From Bordetella parapertussis (lineage in GTDB: Bacteria; Pseudomonadota; Gammaproteobacteria; Burkholderiales; SG8-39), in NCBI GenBank assembly GCA_945906975.1, contig CAMDRY010000006.1, positions 1 to 25,496 on the forward strand: DNA of 25,496 bases, in the 5' to 3' direction. The position numbers and the translations under genes are program-made. Under the pieces are notes generated by a model. That model did not search any database. It saw only the letters and a list, made by a program, of their open reading frames with translations, and was not told the origin of the DNA. Shown here piece after piece: positions 1-7,829 of the stretch; position 1 is the first letter of the stretch, and the number at the start of each line of letters is the position of its first letter.

Positions 1-569
1 TTGGCGTTGGCCGGGTCGGTCTTGCCCATGACAATGAATATGGCGCAGCGTGGATCGGGCGCGTTGGTGATCCACCACTTGCGGCCATTGATGACATAGT
101 CGCCGCCATCGCGCTCTATACTGAGTTGGATATTGGTGGCGTCGCTTGAGGCGACCTCCGGTTCAGTCATGGCAAAGGCCGAACGAATGCGCCCCTCGAG
201 CAGCGGAGCCAGCCACTGCGCCTGTTGCGCCGGCGTGGCGTAGCGCAGCAGCGTCTCCATGTTTCCGGTGTCCGGCGCATTACAGTTGAACACCTCCGGC
301 GCCCATGGCACGCGGCCCATGATTTCGCACAGCGGCGCGTATTCCAGGTTGGTCAGCTCGCCGCCGTGATCCTTTGGACGCCACAGGTTCCACAGGCCGG
401 CGGCGCGCGCCTTGACCTTGAGTTCGCCTATCAGTTTGGGCACCTGCCAACGGTCGCCCTCGGCGACCTGGTGGTGAAAAGTCTTTTCGTTGGGATAGAT
501 GTTCTCTTCCATGAAGGCCTTGAGTTTTTGCTGCAGCGCCTTGACCTTGTCCGAATATTCGAAGTCCAT
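1..569 (-). CDS. Acyl-CoA dehydrogenase, N-terminal 189 residues (cut by window edge)
   Basis: FAD-dependent dehydrogenase expected to oxidise an acyl-CoA at the alpha-beta bond in the cytoplasm. The translation starts [16 protein letters not shown] with the helical N-terminal domain typical of the family. It reaches the flavin/substrate segment [12 protein letters not shown] at about residues 133-144 and the beta-domain WWITNAPDP at about 165-173. The frame is still open at base 1, so the C-terminal FAD domain and catalytic base lie outside. The gene lies downstream of, and in the same direction as, the phosphotransferase gene at 708-1787, with 138 bp between them. That pairing matches the two domains that are fused in animal ACAD10/ACAD11. 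The ACAD family call is firm; the substrate (a 4-phosphorylated hydroxyacyl-CoA) is inference from the neighbour. Confidence 0.9.
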   Translation of the reverse strand, partial: MDFEYSDKVKALQQKLKAFMEENIYPNEKTFHHQVAEGDRWQVPKLIGELKVKARAAGLWNLWRPKDHGGELTNLEYAPLCEIMGRVPWAPEVFNCNAPDTGNMETLLRYATPAQQAQWLAPLLEGRIRSAFAMTEPEVASSDATNIQLSIERDGGDYVINGRKWWITNAPDPRCAIFIVMGKTDPANA

Positions 570-612
570 TTTCTGTCCCTTTTTACAAACCATGACAACG
601 TCAATAATGCGA

Positions 613-699
613 CTCTCTAGCCCCCTCCCCCTTGACGGGGGCCGGGGAGAGGGTGAATGCAAGCAATCACGAATCACTTGCCCTCCCCCAACGGGGGCG
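613..699. repeat. Pair of C/G-rich palindromes in the ACAD-kinase gap
   Basis: Two hairpin-forming sequences lie between the kinase stop and the dehydrogenase start. The first (613-653) has a run of C-rich bases, a TTGA loop and a G-rich return arm ending in GAGAG. The second (681-699) repeats the theme as TCCCCC-AAC-GGGGGC. They look like dispersed intergenic palindromes or attenuator hairpins; there is no following T-run on either strand, so a simple intrinsic terminator is unlikely. The similarity of the two suggests a REP-like family, which cannot be proven from one window. Confidence 0.5.
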
Positions 700-707
700 G
701 AAACCTA

Positions 708-1787
708 CTACGTACTGGTTCGCTTGTCCGATTGCTTGGCAAAACGCCAGCCGATTTCCGCCAGCGGCCCGGCACGCCTGCCGGCATCCAGCGCCTGCTG
801 GCTGGCGGCGATGCCATCAAGCGCGCGCTTCATCACGCCCTGCAGGATGGCGGCGATACGAAACAGGTTGTAGGCAAGGTAAAAATCCCAATGTTGCGAC
901 GCGATGCCCTCGCGCCCGGTGCGCCGGCAATACTGTTCGATATAGGCCTGCTCGGAGGGAATACCCAGCGCCGCAAGATCAAGTCCGGCGATGCCACGGA
1001 ACTGCGCCGGTGGAATGTGCCAACCCATGCAGTTGTAGGAAAAATCCGCCAGCGGATGTCCCAGCGTCGACAATTCCCAGTCCAGGATGGCCACCACGCG
1101 CGGCTCATTCGGATGGAATATGAGGTTGTCCATACGATAGTCACCGTGTACCACCGCAGTTTCATCGCCTGCGGGAATGTGCTGCGGCAGCCAGGCGATG
1201 AGCCGATCCATGGCTGGTATTTTTTCCGTCTCGGAGGCCTGGTACTGGCGCGTCCAGCGCGCGATCTGGCGGGCGAAGTAATTGCCCGGCTTGCCGTAAT
1301 CGGCGAGTCCCGCAGCGGCATAATCAACCGCGTGCAACGCGGCGATGACACGGTTCATTTCGTCGTATATGGCGGCGCGCTCAAGCGGCGGCAGACCGGG
1401 CAAGGACTGCTCCCAGAAAACCCGCCCCTCGACACACTCCATGATGTAGAACGCGCGCCCGAGCACCGACTCGTCCTCGCAAAGCGCCAACATGCGCGGC
1501 ACCGGGATGCCGCACTTCCCCAACGCGCCCATGACACGATATTCACGCTCGATGGCGTGTGCGGAAGGCAATAATTTGGCCGCCAGGCCTGGCTTGGAAC
1601 GCAGCACGTAACGGCGCCCCCCGGCCTCGAGACGGTAGGTCGGATTGGACTGCCCCCCCTTGAACTGCTCGACGGCAAGCAAAGCAGCGTAGCCCTCGAC
1701 ATGATCGCGCATCCAGGCTTCGAGCGCGGAGACATCGAAGCTGTGGCGACCGGCGACCGGCATGGTGCCGCTGAATTGCTCACTCAT
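708..1787 (-). CDS. Phosphotransferase family protein (APH/choline-kinase fold), ACAD10/11-type kinase
   Basis: A 359-residue protein kinase-like small-molecule kinase. Visible motifs are the ATP-loop region GGQSNPTYRLEAGGRRYVLR (about 44-63), with the Lys/Arg strand after it, the Brenner motif VVHGDYRMDNL (about 212-222) holding the catalytic Asp, and the metal-binding ILDWELSTLGHPLADF (about 234-249). This HGDYRMDN plus WELSTLGHPLADF combination is the signature of the ACAD10/ACAD11 kinase domain and of bacterial phosphotransferases next to acyl-CoA dehydrogenases. In that family the kinase phosphorylates 4-hydroxyacyl-CoA, and the dehydrogenase partner then eliminates phosphate so that beta-oxidation can proceed. 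The start is the ATG at 1787; its ribosome-binding site is weak. It is upstream of the dehydrogenase and probably co-transcribed. It is not an antibiotic-resistance gene despite the family name. Confidence 0.9.
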   Translation of the reverse strand: MSEQFSGTMPVAGRHSFDVSALEAWMRDHVEGYAALLAVEQFKGGQSNPTYRLEAGGRRYVLRSKPGLAAKLLPSAHAIEREYRVMGALGKCGIPVPRMLALCEDESVLGRAFYIMECVEGRVFWEQSLPGLPPLERAAIYDEMNRVIAALHAVDYAAAGLADYGKPGNYFARQIARWTRQYQASETEKIPAMDRLIAWLPQHIPAGDETAVVHGDYRMDNLIFHPNEPRVVAILDWELSTLGHPLADFSYNCMGWHIPPAQFRGIAGLDLAALGIPSEQAYIEQYCRRTGREGIASQHWDFYLAYNLFRIAAILQGVMKRALDGIAASQQALDAGRRAGPLAEIGWRFAKQSDKRTST

Positions 1788-1800
1788 GGGTTCAATGTCA

Positions 1801-1837
1801 CCCGCTCATCGCGGGTCTGTCCTCCTCAGTGGGGAGG
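1801..1837. terminator. Two short hairpins between the HtrA-like gene and the kinase gene
   Basis: CCCGC-TCATC-GCGGG at 1801-1815 and CCTCC-N7-GGAGG at 1821-1837 are adjacent inverted repeats. They lie downstream of the minus-strand HtrA-like gene and just upstream of the kinase start. They could end transcription from 1937-3001 or form part of the kinase leader. No U-tract follows, so this is a weak call. Confidence 0.3.
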
Positions 1838-1936
1838 CAATGCTAGCATGCCCAACCTCGTGCCATGGCCTGCGTGTAAGCAGCCGGTCACGCGCGCAGT
1901 GCCTGATACCGGCAGGAAAACCAGTGCATCAATTCA

Positions 1937-3001
1937 TCAGAATACAGGCTTGGCGCGAAAATACTCGGCGCGGTCTATCGAACGCACGCGCACTTCGCGT
2001 ACATCGACGCCCTGCAGCAGCTTGAGCGCCACGTCGGTGCCTGCAGCCCCCATGCTCCATATTTTTCGGTAGAGCTCTTCATGGGTTTTCACCGCAGCCG
2101 CGCCGACGCCGACGACAATGTCGCCGCGCTTGATCCCGGCCTTGTCAGCCGGACTATCGGGCGAAACGCGCGTGACGAACAAGCGTCCCTGGACCTCTTC
2201 AGTGGCAAGGCCCAGCCAGGGACGCCCATCACCGGCAGCCCGCCCCTTGAGCACGAGGTCCTGCAGTATGGGCTTCAACAGGTCGATCGGAATGAACATG
2301 TTGCCGGGCAGCGGCGTACCCCGTTCCACAGTGTCGCGCACCAGCAGCGAGCCGATGCCAACAAGCCTGCCGTCCCGCCCCACCAGCGCGGCCCCCGCCC
2401 AACTGAGCGTCGGCGGCGAGGTGAATATCGCCTCATCGAGCAGATACTCCCAACTACCGGCGAACTGGCGCTTGGCGACCACATAGGTGGGTGTGGCGGC
2501 CGCCCGCCCGCCAAAGGGCAGCACCATCACCGGCTCGCGCACCGCCAGCGACGACGACAGCCCCATTGCGATGGGCTTAACCCCCATCGGCATTTGCGCC
2601 TTCAGCAGGCCAAAACCGCTCGCATGGTCATAACCCACCAGCGTGGCGGGAACGGTCTTCTGCTCCGCGGTGGTGACTTCAATCGCTTCGGACTCGATGA
2701 CGATGTAGCCCACAGTGAGGATGTGGCCCTGGTCGTCGATGACCACACCGGTACCCTCGCGCGTGCGTCCCAGTGATGCATTGGAGCGTGCATCTTCGAG
2801 CGCCTTGCTGCGTACCCTGACAACGGCGCCAAGCATCTGCGCGGTTTCAAGCGCGCGGTCCTGCTCCGCCCGAACGCGCTCATCCTGTGCCACCAAAGAC
2901 CGTGGCGCCGTATCGCCCTCCACCGCCAAGCAATCGGGAACCGTGACGAGGCAGCAAGCCATTGTCAGCCCGGCAATAGTTTTGATCGATTTCATATCCA
3001 T
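1937..3001 (-). CDS. HtrA/DegP-like PDZ protein with degenerate protease domain (pseudoprotease)
   Basis: A 354-residue exported protein. Residues 1-26 form a signal peptide ending near DCLA-VEG. A trypsin-like double barrel spans about 55-250 and a PDZ domain about 260-345 (WLGLATEEVQGRLFV, SPADKAGIKRGDIVV). The catalytic triad is absent. The NNHVV His site reads VGYIV (Tyr99), the TDLALLK Asp site reads SGFGLLK (Gly129), and the GNSGGPL Ser site reads SWAGAALV (Ala202). The fold-defining sequence around each site is kept, so this is a conserved non-protease rather than decay. It probably acts as a periplasmic chaperone or PDZ-binding adaptor (inference). The ATG at 3001 is chosen because GAGGGGGG lies 8 nt upstream and the signal peptide follows directly; a TTG further upstream at 3025 is not needed. 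Confidence 0.85.
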   Translation of the reverse strand: MDMKSIKTIAGLTMACCLVTVPDCLAVEGDTAPRSLVAQDERVRAEQDRALETAQMLGAVVRVRSKALEDARSNASLGRTREGTGVVIDDQGHILTVGYIVIESEAIEVTTAEQKTVPATLVGYDHASGFGLLKAQMPMGVKPIAMGLSSSLAVREPVMVLPFGGRAAATPTYVVAKRQFAGSWEYLLDEAIFTSPPTLSWAGAALVGRDGRLVGIGSLLVRDTVERGTPLPGNMFIPIDLLKPILQDLVLKGRAAGDGRPWLGLATEEVQGRLFVTRVSPDSPADKAGIKRGDIVVGVGAAAVKTHEELYRKIWSMGAAGTDVALKLLQGVDVREVRVRSIDRAEYFRAKPVF

Positions 3002-3364
3002 CTCGATACCCCCCCTCGTTTGCAATCCCGTTCAGCCCGCGACCACATTGCAGCCCATTTTGGCAGAGCCATTCACGCCACGTTCACAAGCCCATTCTTA
3101 TCCGAATCGACACCAATTTCCAGCCCTTGGCGTGGATCGGTGAAGATTTGCCGCTGCCTTCCATCATGCTGCGCACTTTTCAGTGCTGGCGATCAATTCA
3201 CGACAGATTCGTCCCGGTTAAAACCTCGGCCAGACAAGCACGCCGGGCGGCTCAAGCGGGCACTTGCATGATCAGTGCCGTTTTTATGACGTGACAGCAC
3301 CATGCGGCAAAGCTAAGCTTTGCCACCGTTTCCGGCAAAACCCCTACTTCTTTGCGAAATTGCA
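3002..3364. promoter_or_regulatory. Divergent intergenic region with a 19-bp perfect palindrome
   Basis: This 363-bp gap separates the divergent HtrA-like and MFS genes. It holds no convincing open frame or RNA gene. The one clear element is GGCAAAGC-TAA-GCTTTGCC at 3306-3324, a perfect inverted repeat with 8-bp arms, whose edge is 40 bp upstream of the MFS ATG. It could be a dimeric repressor operator or a leader hairpin. No near-consensus sigma-70 promoter could be assigned with confidence in either direction. Confidence 0.45.
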
Positions 3365-4543
3365 ATGCCAAACCGCAAAACCATCAAGCTCTACCTGAAC
3401 GTCGGCCATACCTTCGACCATTTGTTCATGTTGATATTCCCGACGGTGGTGCTGGCGATCAGCGCCGAGTGGCAGCGCCCCTACAGCGAGCTATTGCCGC
3501 TGTCACTGCCCGGCTTCATCGCTTTCGGCGTGTTCTCCATCCCGGCCGGATGGTTGGCCGACCGCTGGAGCCGCAGCGGCATGATGACGCTGTTCTTCTT
3601 TGGCATCGGCGCCGCGTCCATACTCACCGGCCTGGCGCAGAACGAGTGGCAGATCAGCGCCGGGCTCGCGCTGGTGGGCGTGTTTGCCGCCATCTATCAC
3701 CCGGTGGGCATGGCCATGCTGGTCGCCAATGAACCAAAAATCGGCCGCACCTTGGGCGTGAATGGCGTCTACGGCAACACCGGCCTCGCGCTGGCGGCGC
3801 TCATTGCCGGCGCCCTCGCCGACCTGTGGCACTGGCGCGCGGCGTTTTTTGTGCCTGGCATCGTCTGTATCGCCACCGGCATCGGCTTCGCGCTGGCGGC
3901 GCGCGGAGGCGACCCGGTTCGAACCAAAGCCAAGCCCGGCGCGGTCCGCCTGCCCCGCTCGGTGCTGATGCGCGTGTTCGCCGTGGTGGTGGTCGCCACC
4001 ATTTGTGGCGGCATCATATTCAACGCCACCACCGTGTCTATGCCCAAGGTCTTTGATGAACGCCTGAACGCCTTGACGCAATCCACCCTGGGCATAGGCC
4101 TGCTCGTCTGCATGGTCTACCTGATCGCGGCAATGGCACAGTTGCTGATGGGCTGGTGGCTGGACCGACGCTCGCTCAAAGCCGTGTTCGTGCCCGTGGT
4201 GGCGCTGCAGGTGCCCCTACTACTGGCGGCGGGCAGCCTGCAAGGCTATGCCATGCTCGCCTGCGCCGTGGCGATGATGTTTTTCGTTTTTGGACAAATC
4301 CCGATCAACGACGCCATGATCGCGCGCTACACCAGCGATGAATGGCGTGCCCGCGCCTACTCGGTCCGCTACGTACTGTCCTTTGCCGCCAGCGCCACCG
4401 CAGTGCCGCTGATCGCCGGCCTGTACGAGGCCACCGGCGACTTCACGCTGCTGTTCAACATCCTCGCGGCGCTGGCGGCCTGCATATTTCTGGCCGCCCT
4501 CGCTTTTCCGTCACAGGCCGAGGCCAAACCAGCACCGGCCTGA
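3365..4543 (+). CDS. MFS transporter (fosmidomycin-resistance/YnfM-like)
   Basis: A 392-residue inner-membrane protein with about 12 hydrophobic segments, the usual length for the major facilitator superfamily. The loop 2-3 motif A is visible as GWLADRWSRSG (about 58-68). The N-terminus LYLNVGHTFDHLFMLIFPT and the segment AAIYHPVGMAMLV are typical of the Fsr-like branch of drug/metabolite exporters. The ATG at 3365 is preferred over a TTG at 3320, because the extra 15 residues are not membrane-like and overlap the upstream palindrome. The ribosome-binding site at 3365 is poor, so the start is slightly uncertain. The gene stands alone and converges with the operon ending at 4558. The substrate is unknown. 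Confidence 0.88.
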   Translation: MPNRKTIKLYLNVGHTFDHLFMLIFPTVVLAISAEWQRPYSELLPLSLPGFIAFGVFSIPAGWLADRWSRSGMMTLFFFGIGAASILTGLAQNEWQISAGLALVGVFAAIYHPVGMAMLVANEPKIGRTLGVNGVYGNTGLALAALIAGALADLWHWRAAFFVPGIVCIATGIGFALAARGGDPVRTKAKPGAVRLPRSVLMRVFAVVVVATICGGIIFNATTVSMPKVFDERLNALTQSTLGIGLLVCMVYLIAAMAQLLMGWWLDRRSLKAVFVPVVALQVPLLLAAGSLQGYAMLACAVAMMFFVFGQIPINDAMIARYTSDEWRARAYSVRYVLSFAASATAVPLIAGLYEATGDFTLLFNILAALAACIFLAALAFPSQAEAKPAPA

Positions 4544-4557
4544 ACCGGGCAGAACAC

Positions 4558-4950
4558 CTATTGCTTGTCGAGTTCGGCAAATACCTCGCGTGCGATGCGG
4601 AAGGAATCGACGGCCACCGGCGCGCCGCAATAGACGCCGCAATGAATCAACACCGCGGCAATTTCCTTGCGGCTGACGCCGTTGGTGAGCGCACCGCGCA
4701 AATGCAGCCTGAGTTCGTGTGGCCGGTTTAGCGTCGCCAGCAGCGCGACGTTGAGCATGCTGCGGGTCTTGCGCGGAATAGTGTCATCGGTCCACACCTC
4801 GCCCCAGGCCTGCTCGGTCACCCAGTCCTGCAGCGTCTGGCTGAAATCGTCGGCCGAAGCCAGCGCCCGATTAACGTACTCATCACCCAGCACGGCCTTA
4901 CGCACCGCCAAGCCTTTTTCATACTTTGCACTTTTGGCATTCTTGCTCAC
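4558..4950 (-). CDS. Carboxymuconolactone decarboxylase family protein
   Basis: A small all-helical protein of about 130 residues in the CMD/AhpD family. It shows the family opening EKGLAVRKAVLGDEYVNRAL, the central RSMLNVALLATLNRPHELRLH, and the signature EIAAVLIHCGVYCGAPVA near the C-terminus with the conserved His and Cys. True 4-carboxymuconolactone decarboxylases (PcaC) act in protocatechuate breakdown, but no other pca gene is here, so the reaction is left open. The start is chosen at the GTG at 4950 because AAGGGG sits 6 nt upstream; the ATG at 4968 lacks such a site and would add six residues. It is the last gene of a three-gene minus-strand run (aldolase, RidA, CMD), 68 bp after the RidA stop. 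Confidence 0.85.
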   Translation of the reverse strand: MSKNAKSAKYEKGLAVRKAVLGDEYVNRALASADDFSQTLQDWVTEQAWGEVWTDDTIPRKTRSMLNVALLATLNRPHELRLHLRGALTNGVSRKEIAAVLIHCGVYCGAPVAVDSFRIAREVFAELDKQ

Positions 4951-5018
4951 GACATTCCCCTTTTGCATGCTTGTTATGGATGTTTCTTATGCGTGACTGG
5001 CGTGCGACTGGCGTGTGG

Positions 5019-5564
5019 CTAAGGTTTCTTGCTGGCCGTCCTTTTAACGGCCTTTTTAGCGGGCTTGGCCGTCTTTTTCGCTGTCCTCTGCGCCGGATTC
5101 TTCACGGCGCGCTTGACCGGTTTCACCCTGGCTAGCTTGGGCACATAAGCAATCGCCTCGACCTCAAGCCCGCAGTCCATGGGCGTGCGACCGGCTTGCA
5201 TGCGCGTGCGCGCCGGCAGGGTTTCCTGGCCGGAGAAATACGTTCGGTAGATACGATCGAATTCGCCGGCATCGCGCTGGTCCTTGAGCCACACAATCAC
5301 TTTTAGCAGGCAATCCATGTTGGAGCCCGCCTCTTCAACGAGCTTTTTCATATTGCCCATCACCAGGTGAACCTGGTCGGCGAAGGGCATGGCCGGAAAA
5401 GGCGGTAACGGCAGCTTGTTCGCCCGCGCCTCACGGACCTGCGCGGAAAAGGCCTCATCAAAAGGCGGCAGGCCTGAGACAAAGATCAGGTCGCCATAAC
5501 GAACGCACAAGTTGAAGGGCGCGTCGGCCGAAGGCAGGTCGGCATTGAAGTTCTCTTTTTCCAT
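5019..5564 (-). CDS. RidA/YjgF family protein with a lysine-alanine-rich C-terminal tail
   Basis: A 181-residue protein. Residues 1-143 form a RidA-type trimeric enamine/imine deaminase domain, with the RYGDLIFVSG strand (about 22-31), the segment LPARTRMQAG carrying the substrate-binding Arg (Arg119, equivalent to Arg105 of E. coli RidA), and EVEAIAYVP at the end. RidA proteins are normally about 130 residues. Here a tail of about 38 residues follows (144-181) made of Lys, Ala, Val, Pro and Arg with AKKTAKPAKKA-type repeats, like bacterial histone-H1/AlgP tails. The ATG at 5564 has a perfect AAGGAG ribosome-binding site 5 nt upstream. It lies 26 bp behind the PLP aldolase gene. Such enzymes can generate reactive enamines, so removal of these is a sensible partner role (inference). 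The tail may bind nucleic acid or acidic polymers (inference). Confidence 0.87.
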   Translation of the reverse strand: MEKENFNADLPSADAPFNLCVRYGDLIFVSGLPPFDEAFSAQVREARANKLPLPPFPAMPFADQVHLVMGNMKKLVEEAGSNMDCLLKVIVWLKDQRDAGEFDRIYRTYFSGQETLPARTRMQAGRTPMDCGLEVEAIAYVPKLARVKPVKRAVKNPAQRTAKKTAKPAKKAVKRTASKKP

Positions 5565-5590
5565 TACATCTCCTTGAAGGGGTTTTCGTT

Positions 5591-6754
5591 TCACCACATC
5601 ATGCCGCGCGCCGTCACCGGCCACAATGCCTGGACGACGCCTTGGCGCACGCAAACAAACCAGTCGTGCATGTTAACCGTCGGGTCGCAATGCCCGGGCA
5701 CCAGCAAGAGTTTTTCCCCCAGGGCCGGTGCCACTGTTCCCGGCGCCACGCTGATCACGCCGTGCTCGTCCGAAGCCTTAAGATATTCCAGCCCGGGCCT
5801 GCCCGCCACACGCGGCATGCCCGAATCGATGCTCGATGCCTTGAGACCTGCATCGACCACCACGCGATCGGGCGCCGGCGTGCTCATAACCGTAGCCAGG
5901 ATGTGCAAGCTTTGGCCAAACGCAGGAAAGCCCTCCCAGTCGTTTAGCTGATAGTCGGCGTCCATAAAAATATAGGAGCCCGGTTGCAGTTCGGTGTAGA
6001 CGCCGCCGTCTCGCTCGAACAAAAAACTGCCGGTGCCGGCACCGGTGACGGTGTCGCAGGCGATGCCCGCAGCAAGGATCAGCTCACGTGTGGCGCGGGC
6101 TTTGTCGGTCGCCTCGGCGATGGCGGCGCGCCGTGCCCCGATGCTGCGCAGATGCTGGGCCGAGCCATGGTAGGCGTGCATGCCGGCAAAGCGTAGCCCC
6201 GGCGCCGCTGCCACGGCTTTGGCTAGGGCGAGGGCCGGCGCACCCGGCGTCACGCCGCAGCGTGCCGCGCCAACATCAAGCTCTATGAGCACCTCGAGCC
6301 TCACCCCTGCGCCCAGCGCCGCGGCATTGAGCGCCGCGACGTTCGCCGCACTGTCGGCGCACACGGCGATGCGCGCGCGCTTGGCCAGCGCCACCAGCCG
6401 TGCAATCTTGACCGCGCCGACGACTTCGTTGCAAATCAGGATGTCATTGACTCCGCCGAGCACCAGCGCCTCGGCCTCGCTGACTTTCTGGCAGCACACG
6501 CCCGCCGCGCCGCCGGCGATTTGCGCCTTGGCGATATCAGCCGACTTGTGCGACTTGGCGTGCGGCCGCAGTCGCGGACCGGGGCGCGCCCCGTCGCCCC
6601 GGACAGCCTCGTTCATCAACGCAAGATTGTGCTCGAACACATCAAGATCGAGGATCAGCGCGGGCGTGTCAACTTGCGCCAGAGGCATGCCTATGGTGGC
6701 AGGGGTGGCAGGGGTTGCGAGCGTAGCAGGTGCGGTCGGAGTATTCATCTTCAT
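5591..6754 (-). CDS. D-threonine aldolase / 3-hydroxyaspartate aldolase-type PLP enzyme (alanine-racemase fold)
   Basis: A 387-residue fold-type III PLP enzyme. Family members use PLP and a divalent metal to split beta-hydroxy-D-amino acids into glycine and an aldehyde (or glyoxylate for BhcC). Visible features are the PLP lysine in RPHAKSHK (Lys67), GVCCQKVSEAEAL after it, and the C-terminal metal site PGHCDPTVN with His355 and Asp357. Residues 7-20 are a low-complexity Ala-Thr-Pro stretch before the conserved DTPALILDLD. The start is the ATG at 6754 (a second ATG at 6748 is also possible); earlier in-frame codons would run through the neighbouring divergent gene region. It is the first gene of the operon with RidA and CMD. 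Whether it acts on D-threonine or on 3-hydroxyaspartate cannot be told; the rest of the beta-hydroxyaspartate cycle is not present. Confidence 0.87.
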   Translation of the reverse strand: MKMNTPTAPATLATPATPATIGMPLAQVDTPALILDLDVFEHNLALMNEAVRGDGARPGPRLRPHAKSHKSADIAKAQIAGGAAGVCCQKVSEAEALVLGGVNDILICNEVVGAVKIARLVALAKRARIAVCADSAANVAALNAAALGAGVRLEVLIELDVGAARCGVTPGAPALALAKAVAAAPGLRFAGMHAYHGSAQHLRSIGARRAAIAEATDKARATRELILAAGIACDTVTGAGTGSFLFERDGGVYTELQPGSYIFMDADYQLNDWEGFPAFGQSLHILATVMSTPAPDRVVVDAGLKASSIDSGMPRVAGRPGLEYLKASDEHGVISVAPGTVAPALGEKLLLVPGHCDPTVNMHDWFVCVRQGVVQALWPVTARGMMW

Positions 6755-6842
6755 TCCATGGCTTGTTGACGTGAGGAACGGCCGGCAAGAGCGCATTCTA
6801 ACTGGGGTAAAATTGACTATCCTAACGAACCAGAAGAAAAGC

Positions 6843-7820
6843 ATGCGCGCAGTCGAAATCACCACTCCTGGCGAACCCGAGGTACTCAAACTTGGCACCC
6901 GCCCCGATCCACAACCACAGTCGGGCGAAGTCCTGATCAAGGTCGCCGCCGCGGGCGTCAACCGCCCAGACGTACTGCAGCGCAAAGGCAATTATCCGGT
7001 GCCGCCCGGCGCCTCGGACATCCCCGGCCTCGAAGTCGCCGGCACCATTACTGCGCTGGGCAAGGATGTCAGCGGCTGGAAAATCGGCGACGAAGTCTGC
7101 GCCCTGGTCGCCGGTGGCGGCTATGCCGAGTTATGCACCGCACCCGCAGCGCAAGTGCTGCCGCTGCCCAAGGGTTTGTCGATGATCGAGGCGGCCTCAC
7201 TGCCTGAAACTTTTTTCACTGTCTGGAGCAACGTGTTTGACCGCGCGAAACTGGCCTCTGGCGAGACGCTACTCGTTCAGGGCGGCTCCTCGGGCATCGG
7301 CGTCACCGCCATCCAGATGGCCAAGGCCTTCGGCCATACCGTCTACGCCACCGCCGGCAGTGCGGACAAGTGCGCCGCATGCGTGCGCCTTGGCGCCGAC
7401 CGCGCCATCAACTACAAGACCGAGGATTTTGTCGCCGTGCTGAAAGAGGCCACCGGCGGCAGGGGCGTCAACGTCATACTTGACATGGTCGGGGGCGATT
7501 ATGTCGACCGCGAACTCAAGAGCCTCGCCGACGACGGCCGCATCGTGCTGATCGCCTTCCTCGGCGGCATGAAATCCACGGTAAACCTCAACGAAATCCT
7601 GCGCCGTCGCCTGGTACTGACCGGCTCGACGCTGCGTCCACGCCCCATTGACTTCAAGGCTGCGATCGCGAAAAACCTGCGTGATAAGGTTTGGCCGCTA
7701 CTCGAAGCCAAAACAATAAAGCCGGAGATTTTCAAGACCTTCGCCCTCGCCGATGCGGCCGAGGCACATACGCTGATGGAATCCTCGCAACACATCGGCA
7801 AGATCGTCCTCACCGTTTAG
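6843..7820 (+). CDS. NAD(P)H-quinone oxidoreductase, PIG3-type zinc-free MDR
   Basis: A 325-residue medium-chain reductase. The N-terminal GroES-like domain carries AAGVNRPDVLQRKGNYP (about 37-52), and the Rossmann domain has VQGGSSGIG at 145-153. The motifs RLGADRAINYKTEDF and LEAKTIKPEIFKTFALADAA are typical of PIG3/QOR enzymes, which reduce quinones with NADPH. No catalytic or structural zinc cysteines are seen, as expected. The ATG at 6843 is chosen: it is preceded by AGAAGAAAAG and begins the family-typical MRAVEI. The longer open frame starting at 6180 is an artefact of antisense reading through the aldolase. It diverges from the aldolase gene across only 88 bp and is followed 9 bp later by the SDR gene, so the two are probably one transcript. 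Confidence 0.92.
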   Translation: MRAVEITTPGEPEVLKLGTRPDPQPQSGEVLIKVAAAGVNRPDVLQRKGNYPVPPGASDIPGLEVAGTITALGKDVSGWKIGDEVCALVAGGGYAELCTAPAAQVLPLPKGLSMIEAASLPETFFTVWSNVFDRAKLASGETLLVQGGSSGIGVTAIQMAKAFGHTVYATAGSADKCAACVRLGADRAINYKTEDFVAVLKEATGGRGVNVILDMVGGDYVDRELKSLADDGRIVLIAFLGGMKSTVNLNEILRRRLVLTGSTLRPRPIDFKAAIAKNLRDKVWPLLEAKTIKPEIFKTFALADAAEAHTLMESSQHIGKIVLTV

Positions 7821-7829
7821 GCGGGCGCC

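Noticed and set aside
657..1574. Long plus-strand open frame over the kinase gene
   Set aside because: High-GC antisense shadow of the kinase; no homology and no ribosome-binding site.
708..1787. Aminoglycoside resistance gene
   Set aside because: The motifs and neighbouring acyl-CoA dehydrogenase fit the ACAD10/11-type kinase group, not aminoglycoside phosphotransferases.
6180..6842. N-terminal extension of the quinone oxidoreductase
   Set aside because: The extra 221 codons are antisense to the aldolase gene; the family start is at 6843.
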